From Schizochytrium sp. CCTCC M209059 (Eukaryota; Sar; Bigyra; Thraustochytrida; Thraustochytriidae): a DNA stretch of 64,000 nucleotides. The translations under genes and the position numbers were made by a program. Below the pieces are notes generated by a model. The model was not told the origin of the DNA. It did no database searches and saw nothing but the letters and a program-made list of their open reading frames with translations. The DNA is taken from contig KN805377.1 in NCBI GenBank assembly GCA_000818945.1, positions 62,001 through 126,000 of the forward strand, written 5' to 3'. This document shows positions 1 through 9,213 of the stretch, piece after piece. Numbering within the stretch: position 1 is the first letter of the stretch; each line of letters opens with the position of its first letter.

Positions 1-46
1 GTTGATAGCAAATTTTACAAGATAATGTTTTTGTTTTTCGTATGAA

Positions 47-1021
47 TTACACAGTGAAAGAGAGAAAGGAGATGGATTCTTGCTCCAAGGCCATAGCGAC
101 TTGATTGCGTTGGTTCTCAGGAGCGCCGTGAACAACAGCACGCTGAAAAGCTGGCGATATCGCAAGACGCTCGACTTTGGCAAACCCAACATCAATTGCC
201 TTGGCTTCAATGAGATCATTTGTTGCAGCACTGCTCATGAGCAGCCTGCTCGTGCAATTGCACATGAGAAAACGTCCAGCGGGTGCCGTTCGGCGCATAT
301 GACGCAATGCAGTGGAGAGAAGGGCAGGCAAGACGCCAAGATCGTACACGCACTCGGCAGCAACGACGAGATCATAAGTGTCTGTGTCCATTTCTTCTTC
401 TTCTCCTTCTCTTTCTTCTTCTTCTCTGTCGCCTATTGATTCTGTCCAAACAAGCTGGCGGATGACTGTTCGCGAAACAGCGTCTGGGTTCAAGGCGACA
501 TTGCGATGCAGAAGTTGAAGAATCTCGGGAGCGGCGTCTGTACAATGCACGTGTTCTGCGCCGAGAAGTGCAAGCGCGAGACCGACAAAGCCGGTACCAG
601 CACCAAGCTCGAGCACAGAACGCGGAAGCGACGATTTGTCCTCGAAGCCAAAGTATTGAGCAAGAATACGTGCGCCTAGCCAGACCCGGTTGCCAGTAAG
701 ATCAATGGAAGCTTCGCCATCCTCGCTCAGCAGGCAGGCATCCAGAGGTGAAAGTCGAGGTACCTGAAGGACTGCGACATTTGCTCGAGCGTGCGACACG
801 TTTGCAGCGTCGGCAAAGATGGTATATGAAGCAATGCGGTGGCCCTGAACTTTGTCAACGTCAAAGTATGCTTCCTCCTCCTCCTCCTCCTCCTCTTCTT
901 CTTCTTCTTCTTCTTCTTCCTTTTCGTTGCCTGCCACTTCTTTCTGGGCCTTGCCCTTCGCGGCGGTGGCGGCAGCAGTGGCGGTGGTGATTGCGCCGCC
1001 CAAAAGATCAGGTGGCTGCAT
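47..1021 (-). CDS. METTL21-type protein methyltransferase
   Basis: Class I SAM-dependent methyltransferase of the lysine methyltransferase 16 group (METTL21/EEF2KMT/VCPKMT relatives), which usually methylates lysines of chaperones or translation factors. The SAM-binding motif I reads VLELGAGTGFVGLALA, followed by an acidic strand end (CTDAAPEI). The later DLVVAAECVYDLGVLPALL block matches the family's motif after the active site. The frame is open upstream to 1078 but has no ATG there. The first ATG is at 1021, giving 324 residues, so I start there. Two acidic runs are odd: about 16 consecutive Glu near residues 35-50, encoded by a CTC/CTT tract, and a second Glu-rich loop before DTDTYDLVV. 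Substrate cannot be told from the sequence. Stop is TAA at 47-49. Confidence 0.85.
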   Translation of the reverse strand: MQPPDLLGGAITTATAAATAAKGKAQKEVAGNEKEEEEEEEEEEEEEEEEAYFDVDKVQGHRIASYTIFADAANVSHARANVAVLQVPRLSPLDACLLSEDGEASIDLTGNRVWLGARILAQYFGFEDKSSLPRSVLELGAGTGFVGLALALLGAEHVHCTDAAPEILQLLHRNVALNPDAVSRTVIRQLVWTESIGDREEEEREGEEEEMDTDTYDLVVAAECVYDLGVLPALLSTALRHMRRTAPAGRFLMCNCTSRLLMSSAATNDLIEAKAIDVGFAKVERLAISPAFQRAVVHGAPENQRNQVAMALEQESISFLSFTV

Positions 1022-1472
1022 CGTCGCACGTGCAGTGACGCGGGCGAGGTTAGCGCAGGCGCTGAGCGCGCGCGTCACAGAGGCCCTCTCTTCTCTCGCT
1101 AGCTTGCGCGCATCTGACGTTCGTGACGACGCTGATGCAGCCCGATGTTTTATGGTTTATTGTTTGGCTTTTGATTTTTGCCATGGAGCGCAGCCAGGGG
1201 ACTGGTCCCGAGATTACAGTGTTTTTTCTTGAGAGGCTCGCTCGCTCGCTCGCTCTCTCTCAACGTCTAGTCATGATGCCAAGACCATGCGATGAAAACG
1301 GCGGCAGTGGAGGCGACGGCATTTCGGCGCGAAGTAAGGTGAAAGGCATCATGGCGCAAAGTAATCATCATCAGAGACGCCGTGATAATGGGTTTTGTTT
1401 TGTTGATGGGCATAGGCCACGACCCAGTCCCAGGCCACGGCCCAATTAGTCCCCGATGGCTCATGATGGCAC
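1022..1472. other. Intergenic region upstream of the methyltransferase gene
   Basis: No gene seen. It holds a (GCTC)n run near 1235-1260 and separates the methyltransferase start from the 3' end of the coiled-coil gene. It presumably contains the methyltransferase promoter. Confidence 0.6.
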
Positions 1473-3458
1473 TTACATGCGGAGCGCCTGCTCAAGTTTG
1501 CGCCACACATAGGAGTTTTCAGCCTCCTTGGCCTGCAAGGACTGGCGATGGCGATGCGAAAGCTCGTCCTTGTCCTGATCAGCAAGGCGGAGCTGCGTTT
1601 GCAAATCGTCCGCAAGGCAAGCAAGTCGGTGAGCCTCTTCGGCTTTGCGTTGCAATTCACGCTTGAGCTGCTGAGAGCGCTGGGTGGCAGCCTCTTTTGC
1701 GCTTCGGAGGGAGTTAACGTCTCTTTGCAGGGCGAGGAGTTGGGTTTGAAGACGTTGACGCTCATGGGGCTCTTGCGCCAGAGATGCCGATGTGGCCTTG
1801 GCGCGCTGGAGCGCCTGAGAGATACGTTCGACCTCGAGACGTGCATTTCGCGCACTAGTCTGGGTGGCAGCGTTTGCAGCCTCTGCTTGCTGTAGGTTTG
1901 CTTGCGTGCGCTCGAGCTCGAGACGCAGTAGCTGGTTTTCGTGCTCGGCTTTGGCCACTGCGAGTTGGCGTTCTTGACGAGCGCGAGCATCGGCAGTGCG
2001 AAGACGCTCTGCGGCCCTTCGTGCTTCGTCTTTGGCCTCTTCGAGTTGGCGGCGAAGTGCTTCTGTCTGCTGCAAATGGCCCACTTTGGACTCGCTGAGG
2101 CGCTCAAGTTCGCGCTCGAGCTCGCCATTCTCCGACCGAACACGCTCGAGCTGGCGGAGCGTCTGCTCGCGCTCTGTGCGCGCATCTTGGAGCGTGCGCG
2201 TATACTGCGCCAGCTGGTTCTCGAGGTACTTGCGACGGTCGTCGGCATCCTGCTGGGCTCGTTCTGCAAGGGCGACTCGATTCTGGGCCTCTTGCACGGC
2301 GGCCTTTGTCTCGGCCTCGGCGCGCCTTGCGGCGGCAGCCACGTCGCCGAGATCACGCTTTTGCTCGCGAAGGGCATCGAGAGTTTGTTGTGTTTTTTCT
2401 TGTTCAAGACTGGCTTTGCGAAGTGCAGCACCCGCCTCGCGCGCGCGCTCGGCCTCGGCTTCGAGAGCTGTACGTGCATCCTCCAGTTTTTCAGCTGCGA
2501 TACGCTTTTCGCGCGCAGCAGCAGCTTCAGCCTCTTCCGTTTCTGTTTTGAGTTTGGCAAAGCGGGCGCGCTCGGCACGGACCTCCGTCTCGAGCTCGTC
2601 ACGCTCCTTGGCCAGCCGACGTTCCCGGTCGGAGCCTTCGGCTTCGAGCTTGCGCACGCGATCCTGTGCTGCGGTGCATGCCTCTCGCACGCTGTCAAGT
2701 TCTTTTTGCCTGGTTTCAAGTTCCTTGAGGGCCTCGTCGACCTTGGCTTGTGTCTTGGCCTCTTCGTCGGCACGAGTTTGCAATTCCTTGACGCGTGTCT
2801 GCTGTAGCTCGGCAATGCTTGCTCGGAGGTCTGCGGCTTCTTGCTCAAGTCTACGGCTTTGACGCTCAGCGTCTAAAACGCGAACTTCGGCCTGCTTGAG
2901 CCGCAGAGCTACCTCTTCAACCAAGTGAGATGCCGCTTGTGGTGGCGTACCTTTGTAGCGTCTTTCCTTGTTGGCGCTATGTGTGGTGCGCAAACTCCTG
3001 CGCGAGGCGTCACTCCTGTGCGAGACATTGCTGAGTGAAATACCAACCTGATCGTCGTTGTCGTCGTCGTCGTCGTCGTCGGCATCGTCGTCGAAGCCAT
3101 TTACGAGTGCATCGTCGTCGATAACGTTGTCGTCGTCAAGGTCGCCAAAGCCGACGTCATTCATTACATCGTCGTTGTTGCCTGCACGATCAAAGAAGCG
3201 TCGTCGGTGTCGGTCATTTCGAGTGTCGAGACCAAGGTCTTCGTCGGAGGTGGTCACGTTCCGTGCCGCCCTGTCGCGGCGCGCGTGGCGTCGTGATGCT
3301 GCCCAGGAGTCCTGCTCGTTGTTGCCGCCACTCCGCCTGCTTGAATACGAGACGTCGAGTCCGGCGGCGACGTTTCGGGACCGGCGGCCGCGGGCAGCCT
3401 CGCTGTCGGCTGGGGCTCCCCGCGGCCGCAACGCCACGGCATGCCTCGACGCGCGCAT
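1473..3458 (-). CDS. Long coiled-coil protein with acidic N-terminal region
   Basis: Predicted 661-residue protein. Residues 1-100 are basic and Arg/Ser-rich, and residues 105-137 are an Asp-rich low-complexity stretch. From about residue 175 to the C-terminus it is almost entirely heptad-like, rich in Glu, Gln, Lys, Arg, Leu and Ala (EEVALRLKQAEVRVLDAERQ), the pattern of a long parallel coiled coil. No globular domain is recognisable. Family names such as centrosomal, golgin or myosin-tail protein would be guesses. The frame extends to 3527 without an ATG; the first ATG is at 3458. The Asp run is coded by a GTC/GTT trinucleotide tract on the plus strand (about 3055-3150). The role is probably scaffolding or cytoskeletal, by inference only. 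Confidence 0.75.
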   Translation of the reverse strand: MRASRHAVALRPRGAPADSEAARGRRSRNVAAGLDVSYSSRRSGGNNEQDSWAASRRHARRDRAARNVTTSDEDLGLDTRNDRHRRRFFDRAGNNDDVMNDVGFGDLDDDNVIDDDALVNGFDDDADDDDDDDNDDQVGISLSNVSHRSDASRRSLRTTHSANKERRYKGTPPQAASHLVEEVALRLKQAEVRVLDAERQSRRLEQEAADLRASIAELQQTRVKELQTRADEEAKTQAKVDEALKELETRQKELDSVREACTAAQDRVRKLEAEGSDRERRLAKERDELETEVRAERARFAKLKTETEEAEAAAAREKRIAAEKLEDARTALEAEAERAREAGAALRKASLEQEKTQQTLDALREQKRDLGDVAAAARRAEAETKAAVQEAQNRVALAERAQQDADDRRKYLENQLAQYTRTLQDARTEREQTLRQLERVRSENGELERELERLSESKVGHLQQTEALRRQLEEAKDEARRAAERLRTADARARQERQLAVAKAEHENQLLRLELERTQANLQQAEAANAATQTSARNARLEVERISQALQRAKATSASLAQEPHERQRLQTQLLALQRDVNSLRSAKEAATQRSQQLKRELQRKAEEAHRLACLADDLQTQLRLADQDKDELSHRHRQSLQAKEAENSYVWRKLEQALRM

Positions 3459-4968
3459 CGCCACGTTCTCTTGTCCGTACGCACACAGGGAGTTTGTTTG
3501 GTCGATGGCAAAGGCTAGTCTGACCAACTTTGAATCAACGGTTTTACCTAACTTTGGCCTTTCGGGGGCACTTTTTTAACCCCTTTTTGTCGATTCTGTT
3601 TTCTGCCCTTGTGGCGTTGCCACGGTGCCCGCCTTGCGTTTGTTTTTGCGACGCTTTGCTCGCTGGGACGGGCAAAAACAAAGATAGGAACGATCTTTGG
3701 AGAGTAAACTTTCGTCCATTGTGGCATAGTCTTCGAGTAGCGGGAGCGGTGTTCCCTACTGCTACAACACATATACACGTCGGGCCTCTGAAAGTGCCGG
3801 CTCAAGTGTGCATTGAACCCGAGAGGAAGGGGAAATAGTATATGCTCCTACTGCCCCTTGTATCGTCTTTGTACGAAGAAATGCGCACTGGTCTTTTTTC
3901 CAGCTTGAAATCTAGAGCGTTCTCGTTTCTCTCGACATCTTGTATACACAAGTACCAGCGCATGGACATGGATGACATTGTGAGATGCAAGCTCGTACGT
4001 ACACGGCTCGTGAAGGGATTTCCTGTCAGGAGATTGATCTGAACTCTCTGTAAGAGCCAAATTGACAGTGCCGCGATTTTTGCGAATGAAAGCGAAATAC
4101 TGTAATGACGTGAGAGTCCTGTGAGCTGAAAGGCAATGTAGTGAAGGAATTGTTCCAGCAAGGATCGCTTGGCCGCGGCAAAGACGATTGCACTGGTCCG
4201 TCATGTGGTTTCCGTTCTGTTGTTTTCCATTGAAGTTTATTCGATAAGTCGCTTTGACGCCACACAATGGGCGGATGCACGAAGAGGGTGGAAATCGTGA
4301 GAATTGCGAGAATGGGCGCACGCCCGTCACATTGTGGCCCGGCACCCTTGGCTGCGACCCCTCCACGAAACACGCACACCTTGGTCAGGCAATGCTCGGC
4401 ACCGTCGCGGTATGCATTGCAATCGCGCCAGCTTTTCGAGTAGAGGCATGCCTACGAGGTAAGACGCGCCGTTTACTACCATTGCTCTATCCAACTGACT
4501 TTACTTTATACAATCAAATTTGCTTTATTCAACAACTTTTGCTTTGTCCATTTGAGAGCGACAATCTTTAGGGGATGATGCTGTGAGAGTCCGAGTGGTA
4601 TGCAAGGCATGTCTGAATTGTGAAAAACTTTGTGGCTCCAGTCGCGCGATAAAAAACAGCCGTAGGGGCTAGTAGGAGACTGTCCTAAGACCGAGCGCGG
4701 TGTGCACTTAAAAAGTTTTGCGGATGAACGACAAATCGGCCCGCGAGTACCCCCTTACCTCACCCTTAGGCCCTACCTATTCGGATTCCAAGCTCCTCAG
4801 AGTCTCTCAAGTGATTGGATAGAAGACAGCTGTAGACACGTTCGTGAAGTCCGTCTTTGGCGATTATGGCAGAAACCAAGACAAGGTAAGGCAAAACCCA
4901 TTGTTTGTGCAGAGCGAGATCAGGCAAAGCACAAGAAGGCGCGGAGCGCAGAAACACACGGTTCAACC
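3459..4968. other. Intergenic region between coiled-coil gene and LCB2a
   Basis: About 1.5 kb with lower GC than the genes. Short open frames on both strands (up to 172 codons at 3848-4366) have no recognisable domains. The frame of LCB2a is open upstream to 4702, but that stretch reads like non-coding leader. It lies between two divergently oriented genes, so it should hold both promoters. Confidence 0.5.
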
Positions 4969-6468
4969 ATGGGAAAAGGCGGAGGACGAGAGCTGCCGCA
5001 AGATGCCGAGGACCAGAGCATCTTTACGGCGATCACAACATATCTGGGTGTCGCCGTGATTTTCTTCTTTGGTCGCTTGCGCGACAAGTTCGGCACGATC
5101 ACAGGGCGATCCCGTTTCCGAGACGAATTGCTTTCGAAGCACGCTAATGAGGCTCCGCTTCTCGATCCATATGGAGCTGCATTTTATGCACGCCGCATCA
5201 AATTCCGCGTGCAGGACTGTTTTTTTCGGCCCGTTCGGAGGCGCCCGGGCACCTATATTGACGTCATGAAGCAGACCCTTGACGAAGATGGCATACGCTT
5301 GAAGACAACGGGCGAGGTGCAGACTTGCCTCAATCTCGGTTCTTACAATTATTTGGGCTTCGCAGACGATTGGGATGCAACGTGCGGAGAGCGTGTGCAT
5401 GGTGCTTTGCGCAAGTATGGTCCGGCCTCGTGTTCGGCACAGGGCGACGCCGGGACCATGGATGTGCACCGAACGCTGGAGCAGGTTGTCGCCGACTTTG
5501 TGGGCAAGCCTGCAGCGGTTGTCTTTAGTATGGGATACAACACAAACCAGCTTGTGCTGCCAGCGATTGCAAACAACGGCTCGCTGATCGTCAGCGACAA
5601 GCTGAATCACGTTTCCATTGTCAACGGGTGTCGTGCTTCGGGCGCCAAGGTCATTGCATTCAAGCACAATAATGTCGATGATCTTGAGCGCACCGTTCGC
5701 AAAGCCATCGTTGAGGGACGAGGTGCGGCCGACGAGCCGTACCAGCCCTGGAACAAGATTATCATTGCGGTCGAGGGCATCTACAGTATGGAGGGCGAGA
5801 TTTGTGATTTGCGTGCCATTGTGGATGTGGCGAAAAAGTACAAGTGCTATACTTATGTGGATGAAGCGCACTCGATCGGTGCTCTCGGCAAGACAGGCCG
5901 CGGCGTCTGCGAGCACACGGGCGTGAGTCCCGACGAGGTTGACATTCTCATGGGAACGTTCTCTAAAAGTTTCAACGGCATGGGCGGCTACATTGCCGGG
6001 TCTCGGGAGCTGATTGATCATTTGCGCAGCAGGTGCGCTGGTATGATTTACTCGTCGAGCTTGTCGCCGGTGGTAGTCGAGCAAGTGCTGACTGCGTTTC
6101 GCATCATTTCGGGCGAGGACGGCACGGATATTGGGCGCGAGCGTCTGCAGGCGATCAAAGACAATGCAAACTACTTTCGCGCCGGTTTGAAGGAGATCGG
6201 ATGTTCTGTTCTCGGGGATGACGACTCGCCCGTTATACCTGTGATGCTTTACAACTACCCCAAGATCAGTGCCTTTTCGCGCGAGGCTCTTGCTCGTGGG
6301 CTCGCCGTAGTTGTCGTGGGTGCTCCTGCCGTGCCTTTGTACGGAAGTCGTGTGCGTTTCTGCGTCTCTGCGGCGCACACACGCGAGGACCTTTCGATTG
6401 CGCTCGCCGAGATCGCTGAGATTGCCCGGGATCTCGGTATTCGCTACAAGCGCTCGGTCTTTGGCTAG
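4969..6468 (+). CDS. LCB2: Serine palmitoyltransferase subunit 2, copy a
   Basis: Catalytic subunit of serine palmitoyltransferase, the PLP enzyme of the alpha-oxoamine synthase family. It condenses serine with palmitoyl-CoA in the first step of sphingolipid synthesis at the ER. The 499-residue protein has one hydrophobic segment at about 18-35 (TYLGVAVIFFFG), as in LCB2/SPTLC2. The family block CLNLGSYNYLGFADD is present, as are GPASCSAQGDAGTMDVH, DEAHSIGALGKTGRG (Asp298 and His301 around PLP) and GTFSKSFNGMGGYIAG with the PLP lysine at Lys333. The frame is open 89 codons further upstream, but the ATG at 4969 has a good context, starts the family homology and gives exactly the length of the second copy. 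It is a tandem paralogue of the gene at 7616, with a near-identical 3' half. No LCB1 subunit gene lies in the window. Confidence 0.95.
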   Translation: MGKGGGRELPQDAEDQSIFTAITTYLGVAVIFFFGRLRDKFGTITGRSRFRDELLSKHANEAPLLDPYGAAFYARRIKFRVQDCFFRPVRRRPGTYIDVMKQTLDEDGIRLKTTGEVQTCLNLGSYNYLGFADDWDATCGERVHGALRKYGPASCSAQGDAGTMDVHRTLEQVVADFVGKPAAVVFSMGYNTNQLVLPAIANNGSLIVSDKLNHVSIVNGCRASGAKVIAFKHNNVDDLERTVRKAIVEGRGAADEPYQPWNKIIIAVEGIYSMEGEICDLRAIVDVAKKYKCYTYVDEAHSIGALGKTGRGVCEHTGVSPDEVDILMGTFSKSFNGMGGYIAGSRELIDHLRSRCAGMIYSSSLSPVVVEQVLTAFRIISGEDGTDIGRERLQAIKDNANYFRAGLKEIGCSVLGDDDSPVIPVMLYNYPKISAFSREALARGLAVVVVGAPAVPLYGSRVRFCVSAAHTREDLSIALAEIAEIARDLGIRYKRSVFG

Positions 6469-6517
6469 CCTTCTTAAGCCAAGGGATCTCGGTATTCGCT
6501 ACAAGCGCTCGGTCTTT
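6428..6517 (+). repeat. 35-bp direct duplication at the LCB2a 3' end
   Basis: The 35 bases at 6428-6462, covering the last coding residues of LCB2a, recur exactly at 6483-6517, just after the stop codon. The second copy is non-coding and is not found after LCB2b, where the shared CCTTCTTAAGCCAA tail runs straight into other sequence. Confidence 0.95.
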
Positions 6518-6529
6518 CGCTTAGCTGGC

Positions 6530-7615
6530 TAGGTGACTTCTTGAATCGGTAATGCGAAAAAGGGAGAAGATGTTGAAGTGAGATTGAGACTGTTTACTTT
6601 CTCGTTCTTTGCATTGCAAGGTGCATCACGAGCTATAGTGCATTGCGAGCTGCTTTGCAAGCTGCTTTGCGAGATGCATTTGCGAGATGCATTTGCGAGA
6701 TGCATTTGCAAGATCCCGAGCTGCAATACGGCCTACAAAAGGAGCTACATAGCGAGCTGGTTTGCGAGCTGCACAGCGACGTGCATTGCAAGATCGCGAG
6801 CTGTATTGTGAGCTGCTCTGCGAGCTGTTGCTGCTACCATTGTCCTTGTCTGCCGCCAGACCAAACGAAGGAGGACAACACCAAAGGCTTTCGTTATCAC
6901 CTCAAGACCGTATCATGCAAGACAAACCGGCTCAAGAAGGCACAGCACAGCAACTATTGGAGCCCTATGATCCTCTTAGGTAGCCATGATCAAATGCCAC
7001 TAAGCAACCTAACAGGAGAAATGACGCGAAAGGTTCGCCCATCCTCTTCTTTCTGCTCGTCCTGCACCTCCTTCCTTTGACTACAACAACCTCCTTCCCC
7101 CGGCGTATCCGCCATCGCGTTGACGCAGGCCACATGTCCTTCCTTCTCGCTCTGCCAGCCCGAGGGCTGATGATTGACCTCGTATGGATGGCGCCAACAT
7201 CGATATCGGCGAGGCTGAGTACAATCTTCGTAATGGCTTTTCGTTTTACTCCTAATACGTACTACTATACTAATACGAAACCTAACTAACCAAGCAACTG
7301 TGACCAAGCAACTTGAACTTAAAAGAGGACGAACTGTGAGACGACGGGGGGAAAGGGAGAATACAACAGCCTGGCAGGGGTCCCCGGATTTTAGCCCCTT
7401 TCGCGAGTGGTAACATGAGCGAATTTGCGGGTGAAGAGATGGCCAGCGAGCCAGGACGGCTCAGGCAGGTCTGAGCCGTCCTGAACGCACCGGCGGCGAC
7501 AGCAAAGCATGATCCTGGCAGGCAAAGCAGACTCCTTTCGCGGAGAGAGGTTGCAAGTACAGGGAGGGAGGGAGGGAGGGAGGGAGGGAGGGCGACCAAG
7601 ACACCGGCTGCGGCA
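6530..7615. repeat. Intergenic region with degenerate 12-13 bp repeats and a G-rich tract
   Basis: At about 6640-6830 there is a degenerate array built on units such as TGCGAGATGCATT and GCGAGCTGCTTT. Three exact 13-bp units are adjacent near 6667-6706. No gene was found in the rest. At 7559-7592 there is a run of about eight GGGA units ending roughly 25 bases before the LCB2b ATG. Such a run can form a G-quadruplex in the leader if transcribed. Confidence 0.8.
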
Positions 7616-9115
7616 ATGGGAGCTAGTAGCAAGAGAAGGTTGCCGCGCGACGCCGCGGACCAGAGCGTCTTTACGGCGATAACAACATATCTGGGTATCG
7701 CCGTGATCTTCTTCTTTGGCCGCTTGCGCGACAAGTTCGGCACGATCACAGGGCGATCTCGCTTCCGGGACGACCTACTCCCGAAACACGCGAACGAGGC
7801 TCCGCTTCTTGACCCGTATGGAACTTCCTTTAACAAGCGCCGAGTCATCAATCGCGCCCTCGATTGCCTCTTTCGACCCGTCCGGGGGCGTCCGGGCACC
7901 TATATTGACGTCATGAAGCAGACCCTTGACAAAGATGGTATACGCCTGAATCCCACGGGCGAGGTGCAGCGTTGCCTCAATCTCGGCTCGTACAATTACA
8001 TGGGATTCGCTGACGACTGGAATACGTTGTGCGCGGAGCGCGTGCATGGTGCTTTGCGCAAGTACGGTCCAGCATCGTGTTCTGCGCAGGGCGACGCTGG
8101 GGCCATGAAGGTGCATCGTGAGCTGGAGCAAACTGTCGCCGACTTTGTGGGTAAGCCTGCGGCAGCGGTCTTTAGTATGGGATACAACACAAATCATCAT
8201 GTGCTGCCAGCGATTGCAAACGCCGGCTCGCTGATCATCAGCGACGAGTTGAATCATGTCTCAATTATTAATGGAAGCCGGACTTCGGGCGCCAAGGTCC
8301 TTACTTTCGAGCACAACTGGGTCGACGATCTTGAACGAATCGTGCGTAAAGCCATCATTGAGGGACGAGGTGAGGCCGACGAGCCGTACCAGCCCTGGAA
8401 CAAGATTATCATTGCGGTCGAGGGCATCTACAGTATGGAGGGCGAGATTTGTGATTTGCGTGCCATTGTGGATGTGGCGAAAAAGTACAAGTGCTATACT
8501 TATGTGGATGAAGCGCACTCGATCGGTGCTCTCGGCAAGACAGGCCGCGGCGTCTGCGAGCACACGGGCGTGAGTCCCGACGAGGTTGACATTCTCATGG
8601 GAACGTTCTCTAAAAGTTTCAACGGCATGGGCGGCTACATTGCCGGGTCTCGGGAGCTGATTGATCATTTGCGCAGCAGGTGCGCTGGTATGATTTACTC
8701 GTCGAGCTTGTCGCCGGTGGTAGCCGAGCAAGTGCTGACTGCGTTTCGCATCATTTCGGGCGAGGACGGCACGGATATTGGGCGCGAGCGTCTGCAGGCG
8801 ATCAAAGACAATGCAAACTACTTTCGCGCCGGTTTGAAGGAGATCGGATGTTCTGTTCTCGGGGATGACGACTCGCCCGTTATACCTGTGATGCTTTACA
8901 ACTACCCCAAGATCAGTGCCTTTTCGCGCGAGGCTCTTGCTCGTGGGCTCGCCGTAGTTGTCGTGGGTGCTCCTGCCGTGCCTTTGTACGGAAGTCGTGT
9001 GCGTTTCTGCGTCTCTGCGGCGCACACACGCGAGGACCTTTCGATTGCGCTCGCCGAGATCGCTGAGATTGCCCAGGACCTGCGCATTCGCTACACGCGC
9101 TCGGCCTTTGGCTAG
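7616..9115 (+). CDS. LCB2: Serine palmitoyltransferase subunit 2, copy b
   Basis: Second tandem LCB2, also 499 residues, with the same architecture: N-terminal membrane segment at about 18-35, glycine-rich AOS core, DEAHS around residue 298, and PLP lysine Lys333 in GTFSKSF. All visible active-site residues are intact, so it is probably functional. By direct comparison with copy a, I count about 51 amino-acid differences in the first 253 residues and only 5 in the remaining 246. Four of those five sit in the last 14 residues. At DNA level, 8374-9074 matches 5727-6427 with a single mismatch. That pattern indicates recent gene conversion over an older duplication. The ATG at 7616 lies just after a GGGA-repeat leader. 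The 19-bp satellite begins about 100 bases past the stop. Confidence 0.95.
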   Translation: MGASSKRRLPRDAADQSVFTAITTYLGIAVIFFFGRLRDKFGTITGRSRFRDDLLPKHANEAPLLDPYGTSFNKRRVINRALDCLFRPVRGRPGTYIDVMKQTLDKDGIRLNPTGEVQRCLNLGSYNYMGFADDWNTLCAERVHGALRKYGPASCSAQGDAGAMKVHRELEQTVADFVGKPAAAVFSMGYNTNHHVLPAIANAGSLIISDELNHVSIINGSRTSGAKVLTFEHNWVDDLERIVRKAIIEGRGEADEPYQPWNKIIIAVEGIYSMEGEICDLRAIVDVAKKYKCYTYVDEAHSIGALGKTGRGVCEHTGVSPDEVDILMGTFSKSFNGMGGYIAGSRELIDHLRSRCAGMIYSSSLSPVVAEQVLTAFRIISGEDGTDIGRERLQAIKDNANYFRAGLKEIGCSVLGDDDSPVIPVMLYNYPKISAFSREALARGLAVVVVGAPAVPLYGSRVRFCVSAAHTREDLSIALAEIAEIAQDLRIRYTRSAFG

Positions 9116-9213
9116 CCTTCTTAAGCCAAAGGTTACTCACTAACAGTGAAGTGACTCTTTGGACCTGTATAACACGACAAGGAAAGAAGAATTTCGCTCT
9201 TGATAATCTGGCA

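Noticed and set aside
3848..4366. 172-codon minus-strand frame upstream of LCB2a
   Set aside because: No recognisable domain, mixed composition, overlapping open frames in other phases.
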